A DNA stretch of 17,807 nucleotides from Bacteroidales bacterium Bact_23 (GTDB taxonomy: Bacteria; Bacteroidota; Bacteroidia; Bacteroidales; Lentimicrobiaceae), in assembly GCA_001603685.1 (NCBI GenBank), contig LUZO01000246.1, positions 1 through 17,807 of the forward strand, in the 5' to 3' direction. Position numbers and translations under genes: made by a program. Positions 1 to 6,960 of the stretch are shown one piece after another. Position 1 is the first letter of the stretch. Each line of letters starts with the position of its first letter. A model generated the notes under the pieces. It was not told where the DNA came from. It did not search any database and was given only the letters and a program-made list of their open reading frames with translations.

Positions 1-21
1 TACCAGCTGAGCTACGGAGAG
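1..21 (-). tRNA. tRNA gene, 5' part only (cut by window edge)
   Basis: Read on the minus strand, the first bases give a 7-nt acceptor strand (CTCTCCG), then TA, the D-stem GCTC and the D-loop start AGCTGGTA. That is the canonical layout of tRNA positions 1-21. The anticodon and 3' half lie outside the window, so the isotype cannot be told. The gene is transcribed away from meaB, so the A/T-rich stretch at 22-60 would hold its promoter. Confidence 0.75.
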
Positions 22-116
22 TTCTTGGTTTCAGGGCTGCAAATTTACATTTTTTTTTAATTAGATGATCAGGAAATTGCGATTTTTTCATAAATTGTTA
101 ATTTATTTTGAAGCTG

Positions 117-146
117 TTTCTTCTGCAACTGAAATCTGTACCTTTG
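117..146 (+). promoter_or_regulatory. Bacteroidota-type promoter of meaB
   Basis: TACCTTTG at 139-146 is a full match to the -7 consensus TAnnTTTG. A TTTC at 117-120 lies 18 nt upstream as a plausible -33 element (consensus TTTG). Transcription would begin near 150, which leaves a leader of under 20 nt before the ATG at 167. This also argues against the longer in-frame start at 65, which would lie upstream of the promoter. Confidence 0.6.
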
Positions 147-166
147 CACAAATCAGTAAATCAAGA

Positions 167-1279
167 ATGGAAGAGAACAGGAATAATGGCAATAAGGAAT
201 TCAAATCGGCCCTTAAAGTGCAAGATGGAATTGAGCAGCCCTCTCAACTGAATACCGATGCATTAGGCCGGTTCAGAAAGAGTAGGAGGCGACTGCTTAC
301 CGTTGATGAATATGTAGATGGCATCCTGAACTTCAACCTTACGGTCTTTAGTCAGGCGATTACACTGGTTGAAAGTTCTCTGCCTGCTCATCAGGAGGTG
401 GCTCAGGAGATTATTGCCCGCTGTCTGCCTCATTCAGGAAAGTCGGTGAGGCTTGGTATTACAGGAGTTCCCGGTGCGGGTAAGAGCACGTTTATCGAAG
501 CGCTGGGCGTTTATCTTTGTAATCTGGGGCATCGTCTGGCTGTTCTTGCTATCGACCCTAGCAGTACCCGCACAAAAGGAAGTATACTGGGCGATAAAAC
601 CAGAATGGAGCAGCTCTCTGTCCATCCCAATGCATTTATTCGCCCATCCCCCTCAGCGGGATCGCTAGGTGGCGTGGCTCGTAAAACGCGTGAAATAATC
701 ATTCTATGCGAAGCCGCCGGATTTAATACAATTTTTGTGGAAACGGTTGGAGTAGGGCAGTCGGAAACAGCCGTACATTCGATGGTTGACTTCTTTTTGC
801 TGGTTATGATTGCCGGTGCCGGCGATGAGTTGCAGGGAATTAAGCGCGGTATTATGGAGATGGCCGATGCCATTACCGTTAACAAAGCCGATGGCGAAAA
901 CAAACACAGGGCGCAGGTAGCCTGTACCCAGTTGAAGAGTGCGCTACACTTCTTTCCGATTCCCGAATCGGGGTGGAAACCGCAGTCGCTCACCTGTTCA
1001 GCACTTACCGGCGAAGGAATTCCCGAGATATGGAAAACGATTCAGGATTATGTTGAGTTTACCAGGTTGAACGGTTATTTCAGGCAAAAACGGCAGGAGC
1101 AGTCGCGGCAAATTATGATCGATAGCATTGACGCGCGTTTGCACGAACATTTTTATCAGCATAAGGAAATCATTTCGCAACTTCGGGAGGTTGAAAGCCG
1201 GCTGATAAAAGAGAAGATTACCCCTTATCAGGCAGCCGGCCAGTTACTTGACCTTTATTTCTCATTACTGAAAAAATAA
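167..1279 (+). CDS. meaB: Methylmalonyl-CoA mutase-associated GTPase MeaB (ArgK family)
   Basis: MeaB is a cytoplasmic G3E-type P-loop GTPase that loads and protects the adenosylcobalamin cofactor of methylmalonyl-CoA mutase, linking succinyl-CoA and propionate metabolism. Counting from the ATG at 167 (370 residues), the Walker A motif GVPGAGKST is at 100-108, followed by DPSS...TKGSILGDKTRM at 130-147, the switch motif ETVGVGQ at 192-198 and the guanine-specificity motif NKAD at 239-242. This is the family's order. The frame stays open back to 65, but the promoter at 117-146 and the usual length (about 330-370) favour 167. The first 45 or so residues are a polar, variable extension. The C-terminus (HEHFYQHKEI...) matches the family's helical dimerisation tail. 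No mutase subunit gene lies next to it in this window. Family assignment is very sure; the exact start is less so. Confidence 0.93.
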   Translation: MEENRNNGNKEFKSALKVQDGIEQPSQLNTDALGRFRKSRRRLLTVDEYVDGILNFNLTVFSQAITLVESSLPAHQEVAQEIIARCLPHSGKSVRLGITGVPGAGKSTFIEALGVYLCNLGHRLAVLAIDPSSTRTKGSILGDKTRMEQLSVHPNAFIRPSPSAGSLGGVARKTREIIILCEAAGFNTIFVETVGVGQSETAVHSMVDFFLLVMIAGAGDELQGIKRGIMEMADAITVNKADGENKHRAQVACTQLKSALHFFPIPESGWKPQSLTCSALTGEGIPEIWKTIQDYVEFTRLNGYFRQKRQEQSRQIMIDSIDARLHEHFYQHKEIISQLREVESRLIKEKITPYQAAGQLLDLYFSLLKK

Positions 1280-1308
1280 CCCGGCCATTACATGTTTGTA
1301 AGGCCGGG
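1280..1308. terminator. Hairpin between convergent meaB and ptpA, likely bidirectional terminator
   Basis: CCCGGCC (1280-1286) pairs perfectly with GGCCGGG (1302-1308). TTAC/GTAA (1288-1291/1298-1301) extends the stem past one bulged A, leaving a 6-nt loop. On the plus strand no T-run follows. On the minus strand the hairpin is followed by TTATTTTTTC, so it would best terminate the leftward ptpA transcript. It begins directly at the meaB stop codon. Confidence 0.65.
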
Positions 1309-1369
1309 CATCCGGATATTTGTATTTCGGGTCAAATTTTATATAAAGGCATCGCCTACAGACTAAACT

Positions 1370-3502
1370 TTACAGGTTCTCTTTGTAATAATCAGCCAGT
1401 TTCCTGAACAGGTGTGCTCTGTCAATTCCCATAACGTTATGCTCATGTGTGGGGTATACGAAATAATCCACCTGTTTTCTGTGATCGATGCAGGCTTTCA
1501 GGAACTGGAGACTGTGCTGCCACACCACCGTACCATCCAGGGCGCCGTGAATCACCATAAGCTTTCCTTCTAACTTGTCTACATGGTTCATCAGGCATGC
1601 TTCCTTATAGCCATCGGGGTTTTGTTCAGGTGTATCCATGTACCGTTCGCCATACATTATTTCATAATACTTCCAGTCGGTAACCGGTCCGCCTGCCGTT
1701 GCCACCCTGAAAACGCCCGGATTTTTCAGTTTTAATGAGATGGCCATAAATCCGCCGTAGCTCCAGCCGTCAACCCCTATGCGGGTGGAATCGACAAAAG
1801 GCAGCGATTTCAGATACGCTACCCCTTGCATCTGGTCTTTCACTTCGGCCACACCAAGGTTTCGGTGAATAATGCTTTCGAATTCAAATCCCCTGTTGGC
1901 CGAGCCTCGGTTATCGAGGGTGAATACCACATATCCCTGTTGTGCCATGTAATTTAGGAAATGTCCGGCACCGCCGAGCCAGGTTTCGGTAACCAGTTGG
2001 GCATGAGGCCCTCCATAAACATAAATCAGTGCTGGATACTTTATATTCGGGTCGAAATTGGCTGGCTTTATCATTCTGCAGTACAGGTCGGTGCCATTGT
2101 CGGCCTTCAGGGTAAAAAAGCTGGTTTCGCCAAGGTTGTAATCTTTGAGCGGGTCGGGTGAAGTGAAAATACTCTTCACCTGGCTGCCCTTCTGATTGCC
2201 GGCATAAATGGCGGATGGTACCTGACGGCTGCTGAATCTGCTGATGAAGCACAGTCCGTCTTTTCTGATCACGGGGTTATGGGTGCCGGTTTCAGGGGTA
2301 AGCAGGGTGGATTTCCCTGATTTTAAATCAAGGTAATAGAGTCTTTTCTCGAGCGGACTGACAGCGGTTGAAGTGTAGAATAGGCCTTTTCCAGCAGCAT
2401 CAAATCCGTAAAACCCTGATACTACCCAGGAGCCGTTGGTTAGCTGGCCGAGCAGTTTACCCCCTGTATCATAAAGGTAAAAGTGGTTGAATCCGTCGCG
2501 CTGGCTCTGCCAGATAAACCGGTCTGGTTTGCCCGGAACAAAAACCATCGGGTTGAGCGGTTCCACATAGCGATCGTTTTTCTCTTCGAACAGCGTTTTT
2601 ACAAATTCACCGCTGCTGACCTCGTATTGGTTCAGCCTCATGTGATTCTGGTCTCGGTTGAGAATGGCTATGTACACATATTTCTCGTCAGGGCTCCATG
2701 CGATATTGGTCAGGAACTGCTCGGCAGGTTCACCGGTCTTGATAAATACGGTTTTGCCGTTTGCCGGGTTGAAAATTCCCAGAGTTACCTGATGGCTGGT
2801 CATTCCTGCCATGGGATAACGGGTGGGGGTTGTCTGGGCAATCCGGGTGGTTATGTCAACCAAAGGATATTCAGTTACCATAGTTTCATCCATTCTGTAA
2901 AAAGCCAGCAGGTTGCCTTTGGGCGACCAGAAAGTGCCTTTTTCTACACCAAATTCGTTTCGGTGAACGGTTTGTCCATTTACAATACCTTTATCAGAAT
3001 CGTGGGTTACCTGAATCTGGTGTTTGCCATCGGCTACAAAGAGGTTATTATCAATGGTGTAGGCTATATAGCGGGTTTCGGGAGCCATATCGCTGTTTTC
3101 GGCCAGTGTATCAATGATGTTGAAAAGGTTCAGGCTGCCGGAGGTGAGGTTGTAATCAAACCACTTGTTTTTCAGGAGGAATGTGAGGGTTGATTCATCT
3201 TTCCAATCGAAAAAGGGAAGCCGTTTTACCGGGCTGATGCCTTGTTTTTCGAGGGTTTCGTTGAATGCCGCCGTTTTCAGAAGCGTATCGGTGGTTTCAT
3301 TTCTCAGGTTTCCCTGAATCAGGCTTCCGGCATCTTGCCAGGTGTAGAAGTCGCTGGTTCCTCTCCACTGCAGGTTCATCAGACCTGATGGATATAGTTT
3401 GCGATTGGTCATTATTTCATCCGGGTCCAGCATCTTATCCTGCGCAAGCAGCACCGAACCGGTGAATAACAAAATAAGCAGTGACAGAAGTTTTCTGTTC
3501 AT
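1370..3502 (-). CDS. Prolyl tripeptidyl aminopeptidase-like S9 family serine peptidase (PtpA-like)
   Basis: Exported serine peptidase of the dipeptidyl-peptidase IV family (MEROPS S9B), predicted to release N-terminal tripeptides ending in proline, in the periplasm or at the cell surface. The start was set at the ATG at 3502 because it begins a signal peptide (MNRKLLSLLILLFTGSVLLAQ); a longer in-frame start at 3556 would add 18 residues before it. The 710-residue product has an N-terminal beta-propeller and a C-terminal alpha/beta-hydrolase domain with Ser581 in GWSYGG, Asp656 in HGALDG and His688 in THEHN. Glu183 (in NEFGVEKG) and Glu614 match the N-terminus-binding glutamates. These five residues sit 22 below the numbers I recall for Porphyromonas gingivalis PTP-A (Ser603, Asp678, His710, Glu205, Glu636), and the length is also 22 shorter. 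The DPP4-type YEEE motif is absent. The pcrB-like gene lies 32 bp upstream on the same strand, probably co-transcribed. Confidence 0.9.
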   Translation of the reverse strand: MNRKLLSLLILLFTGSVLLAQDKMLDPDEIMTNRKLYPSGLMNLQWRGTSDFYTWQDAGSLIQGNLRNETTDTLLKTAAFNETLEKQGISPVKRLPFFDWKDESTLTFLLKNKWFDYNLTSGSLNLFNIIDTLAENSDMAPETRYIAYTIDNNLFVADGKHQIQVTHDSDKGIVNGQTVHRNEFGVEKGTFWSPKGNLLAFYRMDETMVTEYPLVDITTRIAQTTPTRYPMAGMTSHQVTLGIFNPANGKTVFIKTGEPAEQFLTNIAWSPDEKYVYIAILNRDQNHMRLNQYEVSSGEFVKTLFEEKNDRYVEPLNPMVFVPGKPDRFIWQSQRDGFNHFYLYDTGGKLLGQLTNGSWVVSGFYGFDAAGKGLFYTSTAVSPLEKRLYYLDLKSGKSTLLTPETGTHNPVIRKDGLCFISRFSSRQVPSAIYAGNQKGSQVKSIFTSPDPLKDYNLGETSFFTLKADNGTDLYCRMIKPANFDPNIKYPALIYVYGGPHAQLVTETWLGGAGHFLNYMAQQGYVVFTLDNRGSANRGFEFESIIHRNLGVAEVKDQMQGVAYLKSLPFVDSTRIGVDGWSYGGFMAISLKLKNPGVFRVATAGGPVTDWKYYEIMYGERYMDTPEQNPDGYKEACLMNHVDKLEGKLMVIHGALDGTVVWQHSLQFLKACIDHRKQVDYFVYPTHEHNVMGIDRAHLFRKLADYYKENL

Positions 3503-3534
3503 GATATGGTTATTTATCAGTTTAACATCTAATT

Positions 3535-4269
3535 CTATTTTCCAATGGCGTGGCATAACTCCCTGATCAGGGAAGGGTTGCTTTCGGTGGCGTTGCCAAC
3601 CACAATAAGGTCGGCTCCGGCTTTTGCGATTTCAGAGGCCTTTTCAGGCGTGCGTATGCCTCCACCCACTACCAGTGGGATATTTAAGGTTTGTTTCACC
3701 TGCTTTATCATGGATTCCGAAATGGTATTCAAGGCTCCGCTGCCGGCATCCATAAAAATCAGTTTCAGCCCAAGCATTTCGCCGGCCATAGCAGTGCAGA
3801 TGGCGATGTCGTTTTTATCGGATGGTATGGGATCGGAATTACTCATGTACGAAACGGCGGTTGGGCGGCCGCTCTCAATCAGCATATATCCGGTTGGGAT
3901 AATTTCCAGATTACTGAGTTTCAGATAAGGTGCGGCTATCACATGCCTGCCAATCAGCATTTCGGCATTCCGTCCTGAGATCAGCGAAAGCAACAGGATG
4001 GCGTCGGCTTTTGCGCTCATTTGCAGGGTGTTGCCTGGAAACAGAATTACCGGAATATCGCCGGCTTGTTTCAGAATGGTGATGCACTCATCCAGTTTGT
4101 TGTTGACCAGAAGACTTCCTCCGACAAAGAAATAATCGGTGCCGGCTTCCATCGAAATTCCGGCTATCTCCTCCCAGCTTTTACTGCCCGATTTATCCGG
4201 ATCGATAAGTACGGCAAGCTGCTTTTTGCCCTGCACCGTCCGCCGGTTTATCTCATTATAAATCTGCAT
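3535..4269 (-). CDS. Geranylgeranylglyceryl/heptaprenylglyceryl phosphate synthase family protein (PcrB-like)
   Basis: TIM-barrel prenyltransferase family that joins a polyprenyl diphosphate to sn-glycerol-1-phosphate, the first ether bond of archaeal lipids; bacterial members occur in Bacillota (PcrB) and Bacteroidota. The 244 residues are normal length. Visible family motifs: LIDPDK at 21-26, VGGS at 49-52, PTGYMLIESG at 125-134, DAGSGA at 174-179, and the phosphate-binding VGGGIRTPEKA at 201-211 followed by GNATE at 225-229. There is no signal peptide, so it should act at the cytoplasmic face of the membrane. The ATG at 4269 is the only good start. It is the first gene of a leftward pair with the PtpA-like peptidase; no functional link between the two is obvious. 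Prenyl chain length cannot be judged by eye. Family membership is sure, the in vivo substrate is not. Confidence 0.9.
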   Translation of the reverse strand: MQIYNEINRRTVQGKKQLAVLIDPDKSGSKSWEEIAGISMEAGTDYFFVGGSLLVNNKLDECITILKQAGDIPVILFPGNTLQMSAKADAILLLSLISGRNAEMLIGRHVIAAPYLKLSNLEIIPTGYMLIESGRPTAVSYMSNSDPIPSDKNDIAICTAMAGEMLGLKLIFMDAGSGALNTISESMIKQVKQTLNIPLVVGGGIRTPEKASEIAKAGADLIVVGNATESNPSLIRELCHAIGK

Positions 4270-4529
4270 ACATGAAAAATGAAAATCAGCCTACAATGAT
4301 ACGCAAATATCTGCGATGCCGGAGAGGATTCCCGATTTTTTCAGGTGCTTTTCTTTTTTGGCTCTCCGGTAATACCTTATTACATAGAGGCTGCGGAACT
4401 TGTGATAAGCTCCGTTTCTGCATCTTTCTGTACGATTAATATTGACAATCAATTGGTTTATTTCGCATAAAAAGAATGTTTAACTTTGCACCCCCATTTA
4501 AATGCTAATCCTATTTTATCGTTTTTATC
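4270..4529. other. Divergent intergenic region between pcrB-like gene and ahcY
   Basis: This 260-bp stretch holds no ORF of note. It contains the ahcY promoter at its right end, a possible leftward -7 element read on the minus strand as GATATTTG at about 4304-4311, an 8-bp inverted repeat CCGGAGAG/CTCTCCGG (4319-4326 and 4362-4369, 35 nt apart), and a smaller imperfect hairpin CGGAACTT/AAGCTCCG (4394-4401 and 4407-4414). Neither repeat resembles a riboswitch I know. Confidence 0.6.
4457..4488 (+). promoter_or_regulatory. Bacteroidota-type promoter of ahcY
   Basis: TAACTTTG at 4481-4488 matches TAnnTTTG exactly. A TTTA at 4457-4460 lies 20 nt upstream in the -33 position. Transcription would start near 4495, giving a leader of about 35 nt, too short for a riboswitch. 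Confidence 0.65.
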
Positions 4530-5948
4530 ATGAAAGAGACACTTTCCGCTACACTTCCCTACAAAATCAAAGATATTTCACTGGCTGATTTTGGCCGGAA
4601 AGAGATTGACATTGCCGAAAAGGAGATGCCCGGTCTGATGGCCATCCGCAGAAAATACGCTGCTGAGAAGCCGCTGAAAGGCGCGCGCATAACCGGATCG
4701 CTGCACATGACTATCCAGACGGCGGTACTTATCGAGACACTGGCCGAGCTTGGCGCCGATGTACGCTGGGCAAGCTGCAATATATTTTCAACTCAGGATC
4801 ATGCCGCAGCAGCCATTGCCAGCCGTGGTATTCCGGTGTTTGCCTGGAAGGGCGAAACCCTTGAAGAATACTGGTGGTGTACCTTACAGGCGCTCTCATT
4901 CCCGGGAGGTAAAGGCCCTAACCTGATTGTTGACGATGGAGGCGATGCCACCCTGATGATCCATAAAGGTTATGCTGCAGAAGACAATCCGGCGCTACTC
5001 GATGTCAGGCCTTCGAATGGCGAAGAGGCAGCAATTATTAAAACACTGAGGGAAGCTCTGGAAGAGGACAACAAGCGCTGGCACCGGATGGTTCCCGAAC
5101 TGAAGGGAGTTTCGGAGGAGACAACCACCGGCGTTCACCGCCTCTATCAGATGATGGAAGCTGGCGAACTGCTATTCCCCGCCATCAATGTGAACGATTC
5201 GGTTACCAAATCGAAGTTCGACAATTTATATGGCTGTCATGAATCGCTGGCCGATGGCATCAAACGGGCTACCGATGTGATGATTGCCGGGAAAGTGGTG
5301 GTGGTGCTTGGTTTTGGCGATGTGGGAAAAGGCTGTGCCCGCTCCATGCGCTCATTCGGCGCCCGCGTGATTGTTACCGAAATTGACCCCATTTGCGCAT
5401 TGCAGGCTGCCATGGAAGGATTTGAGGTATCAACCATTGAAGAAGCCCTGAAAGAGGGAAATATCTATGTAACAGCCACCGGAAACCGCGATGTGATTAC
5501 CTTCGAACACATGAAAAAGATGAAGGATCAGAGCATTGTATGCAACATCGGCCACTTCGACAACGAAATTCAGGTGGATGCTTTGAATACCACCGAAGGC
5601 GTTGCACACCTTAATATAAAGCCACAGGTTGATAAATATACTTTTCCTGCCGGCAATTCCATCTTTTTGCTGGCTGAAGGCAGGCTGGTAAATCTGGGTT
5701 GTGCCACAGGGCATCCCTCGTTTGTGATGAGCAACTCGTTCTCGAACCAGACTCTTGCCCAGCTTGAGCTTTGGGGTAAGAACTACGAAACCGGCGTTTA
5801 TCGCCTTCCGAAGGTTCTTGACGAGGAGGTTGCCCGCCTGCACCTTGAGCAACTGGGCGTGAAGCTGACCAAACTCACTCCTGAACAGGCCGCTTATATC
5901 GGCGTACCGGTTGAGGGACCGTTTAAGCCTGAACATTACAGGTATTAG
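4530..5948 (+). CDS. ahcY: Adenosylhomocysteinase (S-adenosyl-L-homocysteine hydrolase)
   Basis: Cytoplasmic NAD+-dependent enzyme that reversibly splits S-adenosylhomocysteine into adenosine and homocysteine, removing the inhibitory product of SAM-dependent methylation and feeding the methionine cycle. The 472 residues carry the substrate-binding segment GSLHMTIQTAVLIETL (56-71), VDDGGDAT (134-141), the NDSVTKSKFDN segment with the catalytic lysine region (222-232), the NAD-binding loop GFGDVGKG (251-258), and the hallmark C-terminus FKPEHYRY. The roughly 40-residue insertion after residue 148 (NPALLDVR onward) is typical of the long bacterial/plant form; the human enzyme has 432 residues and lacks it. 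It appears monocistronic: own promoter upstream and a strong terminator 23 bp downstream. No key residue is missing. Confidence 0.97.
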   Translation: MKETLSATLPYKIKDISLADFGRKEIDIAEKEMPGLMAIRRKYAAEKPLKGARITGSLHMTIQTAVLIETLAELGADVRWASCNIFSTQDHAAAAIASRGIPVFAWKGETLEEYWWCTLQALSFPGGKGPNLIVDDGGDATLMIHKGYAAEDNPALLDVRPSNGEEAAIIKTLREALEEDNKRWHRMVPELKGVSEETTTGVHRLYQMMEAGELLFPAINVNDSVTKSKFDNLYGCHESLADGIKRATDVMIAGKVVVVLGFGDVGKGCARSMRSFGARVIVTEIDPICALQAAMEGFEVSTIEEALKEGNIYVTATGNRDVITFEHMKKMKDQSIVCNIGHFDNEIQVDALNTTEGVAHLNIKPQVDKYTFPAGNSIFLLAEGRLVNLGCATGHPSFVMSNSFSNQTLAQLELWGKNYETGVYRLPKVLDEEVARLHLEQLGVKLTKLTPEQAAYIGVPVEGPFKPEHYRY

Positions 5949-5970
5949 TCGTTAGATTAACTGATACATG

Positions 5971-6013
5971 AAAGGCTGTCTGATCGTGAATCAGGCAGCC
6001 TTTTCCGTTTTTA
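5971..6013 (+). terminator. Rho-independent terminator of ahcY
   Basis: AAAGGCTGTCTGAT (5971-5984, first AAA included) pairs with ATCAGGCAGCCTTT (5990-6003). The stem is 14 bp with one G-T wobble, around a 5-nt loop. TTTTCCGTTTTT follows. On the opposite strand the hairpin is followed only by TTTC, so it may also slow the leftward lipoprotein transcript. Confidence 0.9.
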
Positions 6014-6046
6014 GCAAACTCCGGGGGATTCCGAAAACCAGTCGGC

Positions 6047-6093
6047 AACACCTATTATATAATGGTGTCTTTTTATATAATGGTGTCTTTTTT
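6047..6093. repeat. 18-bp perfect tandem duplication with overlapping hairpin
   Basis: TTATATAATGGTGTCTTT occurs twice back to back at 6055-6072 and 6073-6090. Just upstream ACACC (6048-6052) can pair with the GGTGT of either copy, and ATTATATAAT is itself palindromic. Each GGTGT is followed by CTTTTT, so each copy forms the 3' arm of a terminator-like hairpin. It lies between the convergent ends of ahcY and the lipoprotein gene. Confidence 0.8.
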
Positions 6094-6120
6094 CGGGTTG
6101 TAACAAAAAAATGGAAGTGG

Positions 6121-6540
6121 CTAATTCATCACCTGAAGTTTGTAGCCGTCGTAGCGGGTCCGGTACTGTTTCAGGCCGATGTTTGCGGGGCCTTTTATCG
6201 GAGAGCCGTCGGTGAGCAGAAACTGGGAACCGCAAACGGTATCCACGGCAATTAATCCCGAATTATCCACAAAAACCCGGCTGTTATCTTCAAGCGGATC
6301 GTAGGGGCAGGCCCGCTCATAAGCCTTGAATTCATCAGCAAGATAATGATAGATGATAATCCCCTTGTAACCGCCTGAAACATAAGCATATCCTCCGATG
6401 GGGATATAATCGATGGTATTGGGATAAATCTCAAAGTTTACATAAACATAAGGAATCTGATCGCGTTCATGTTCATTGCCGCATGAGGTAAACATAAAAA
6501 CGGAGAGCAGCAGGAATAATAGTTTATGCAATTTTTTCAC
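6121..6540 (-). CDS. Lipoprotein with degenerate Rieske-like domain
   Basis: The 139-residue product starts with a lipoprotein signal (MKKLHKLLFLLLSVFMFTSC, acylated Cys at 20), so it should be membrane-anchored after export. The start codon is GTG at 6540; no in-frame ATG precedes it. The second half has the Rieske pattern in outline: a first Cys motif CPYD (78-81), then DTVCGSQF (100-107), G.PIKGPA and L..Y. In a canonical Rieske domain these would be CxH and CxxHGSxF. Here the ligand His residues are replaced (CPY; DxxC), leaving only Cys78 and Cys103, so binding of an ordinary [2Fe-2S] cluster is unlikely. The two Cys might form a disulfide. The fold assignment is inference from the motif spacing. 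Role unknown. It stands alone, convergent with ahcY; a -7-like TAACTTTA lies on the minus strand around 6583-6590. Confidence 0.75.
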   Translation of the reverse strand: MKKLHKLLFLLLSVFMFTSCGNEHERDQIPYVYVNFEIYPNTIDYIPIGGYAYVSGGYKGIIIYHYLADEFKAYERACPYDPLEDNSRVFVDNSGLIAVDTVCGSQFLLTDGSPIKGPANIGLKQYRTRYDGYKLQVMN

Positions 6541-6960
6541 AATGATGTTTTTTTAAAAAAGGTACAAATGCTTAACGGCGGTGTAAAGTTAAATATTTTG
6601 CCGGGAGGTTGGACGGTAATCAATATTTTCTCAAGTAGCTCATTATGCGCCCTTTGCGTAGCGGATAATTGAAATTGGATCCATCATATCAATGTATTTC
6701 GTTGATTCATAACAATAAATTCGCCAATTGGTTTCAGGTGGATTTTGATTATGCGCCGGCAAATAAATGTCTGCGGATTTTGCGGACGCCGGTGTTTTTA
6801 TCAGAAATGGCTTTTCTATCCGCATAATTTTGAAGCGGTTTGCCGGATAATCAATTTCCACAAGGGTGTGAATAAAAATGTTTTCTTAAAAAATGCTAAA
6901 ATCCGAAAAAATATAGTTTCTTTGCCTGAAAATTACCGGTAAGGGGGAGAACCAAAATCC
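6541..6960. other. Gene-poor region between lipoprotein and small membrane protein genes
   Basis: This 420-bp stretch divides two divergent genes. It contains the lipoprotein promoter region (left), a strong orphan hairpin (6753-6799), a 10-bp direct repeat ATTATGCGCC (6642-6651 and 6748-6757), and a -7-like TTTCTTTG at 6917-6924 that probably serves the gene at 6961. A 72-codon minus-strand frame (6861-6643) runs through the middle but has no recognisable motif and overlaps the hairpin, so I do not call it a gene. Confidence 0.6.
6753..6799 (+). terminator. Orphan terminator-like composite hairpin
   Basis: GCGCCGGC (6753-6760) pairs with GCCGGTGT (6788-6795, with wobbles). An inner helix, GTCTGC (6769-6774) with GCGGAC (6782-6787), stacks directly on it, leaving AAATAAAT bulged on the left arm. 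TTTT follows. It has terminator form on the plus strand, yet no plus-strand gene lies between the ahcY terminator and this point. It could end an unannotated small RNA or be a relic. Confidence 0.45.

Noticed and set aside
65..166. Upstream start of meaB at 65
   Set aside because: It would lie upstream of the promoter at 117-146, and the added residues do not look like the family's N-terminus.
2483..3193. 236-codon plus-strand frame inside the peptidase gene
   Set aside because: It is antisense to a gene with full family motifs; its composition is that of a shadow frame.
3503..3556. Upstream start of the PtpA-like peptidase at 3556
   Set aside because: It would place 18 polar residues before a clear signal peptide and overlap the end of the pcrB-like gene.
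4489..4529. SAH or SAM riboswitch ahead of ahcY
   Set aside because: The predicted leader is only about 35 nt and lacks any stable stem, too short for a known SAM or SAH aptamer.
6643..6861. 72-codon minus-strand frame in the gene-poor region
   Set aside because: It has no recognisable motif, overlaps the strong hairpin at 6753-6799 and shows no promoter; long open frames of this size are expected by chance.
6745..6942. Plus-strand frame with a CGFCGRRC zinc-knuckle look
   Set aside because: The Cys/Gly pattern comes from the two TGCGGA repeats that form the hairpin stem; it begins with TTG and shows no other protein-like features.
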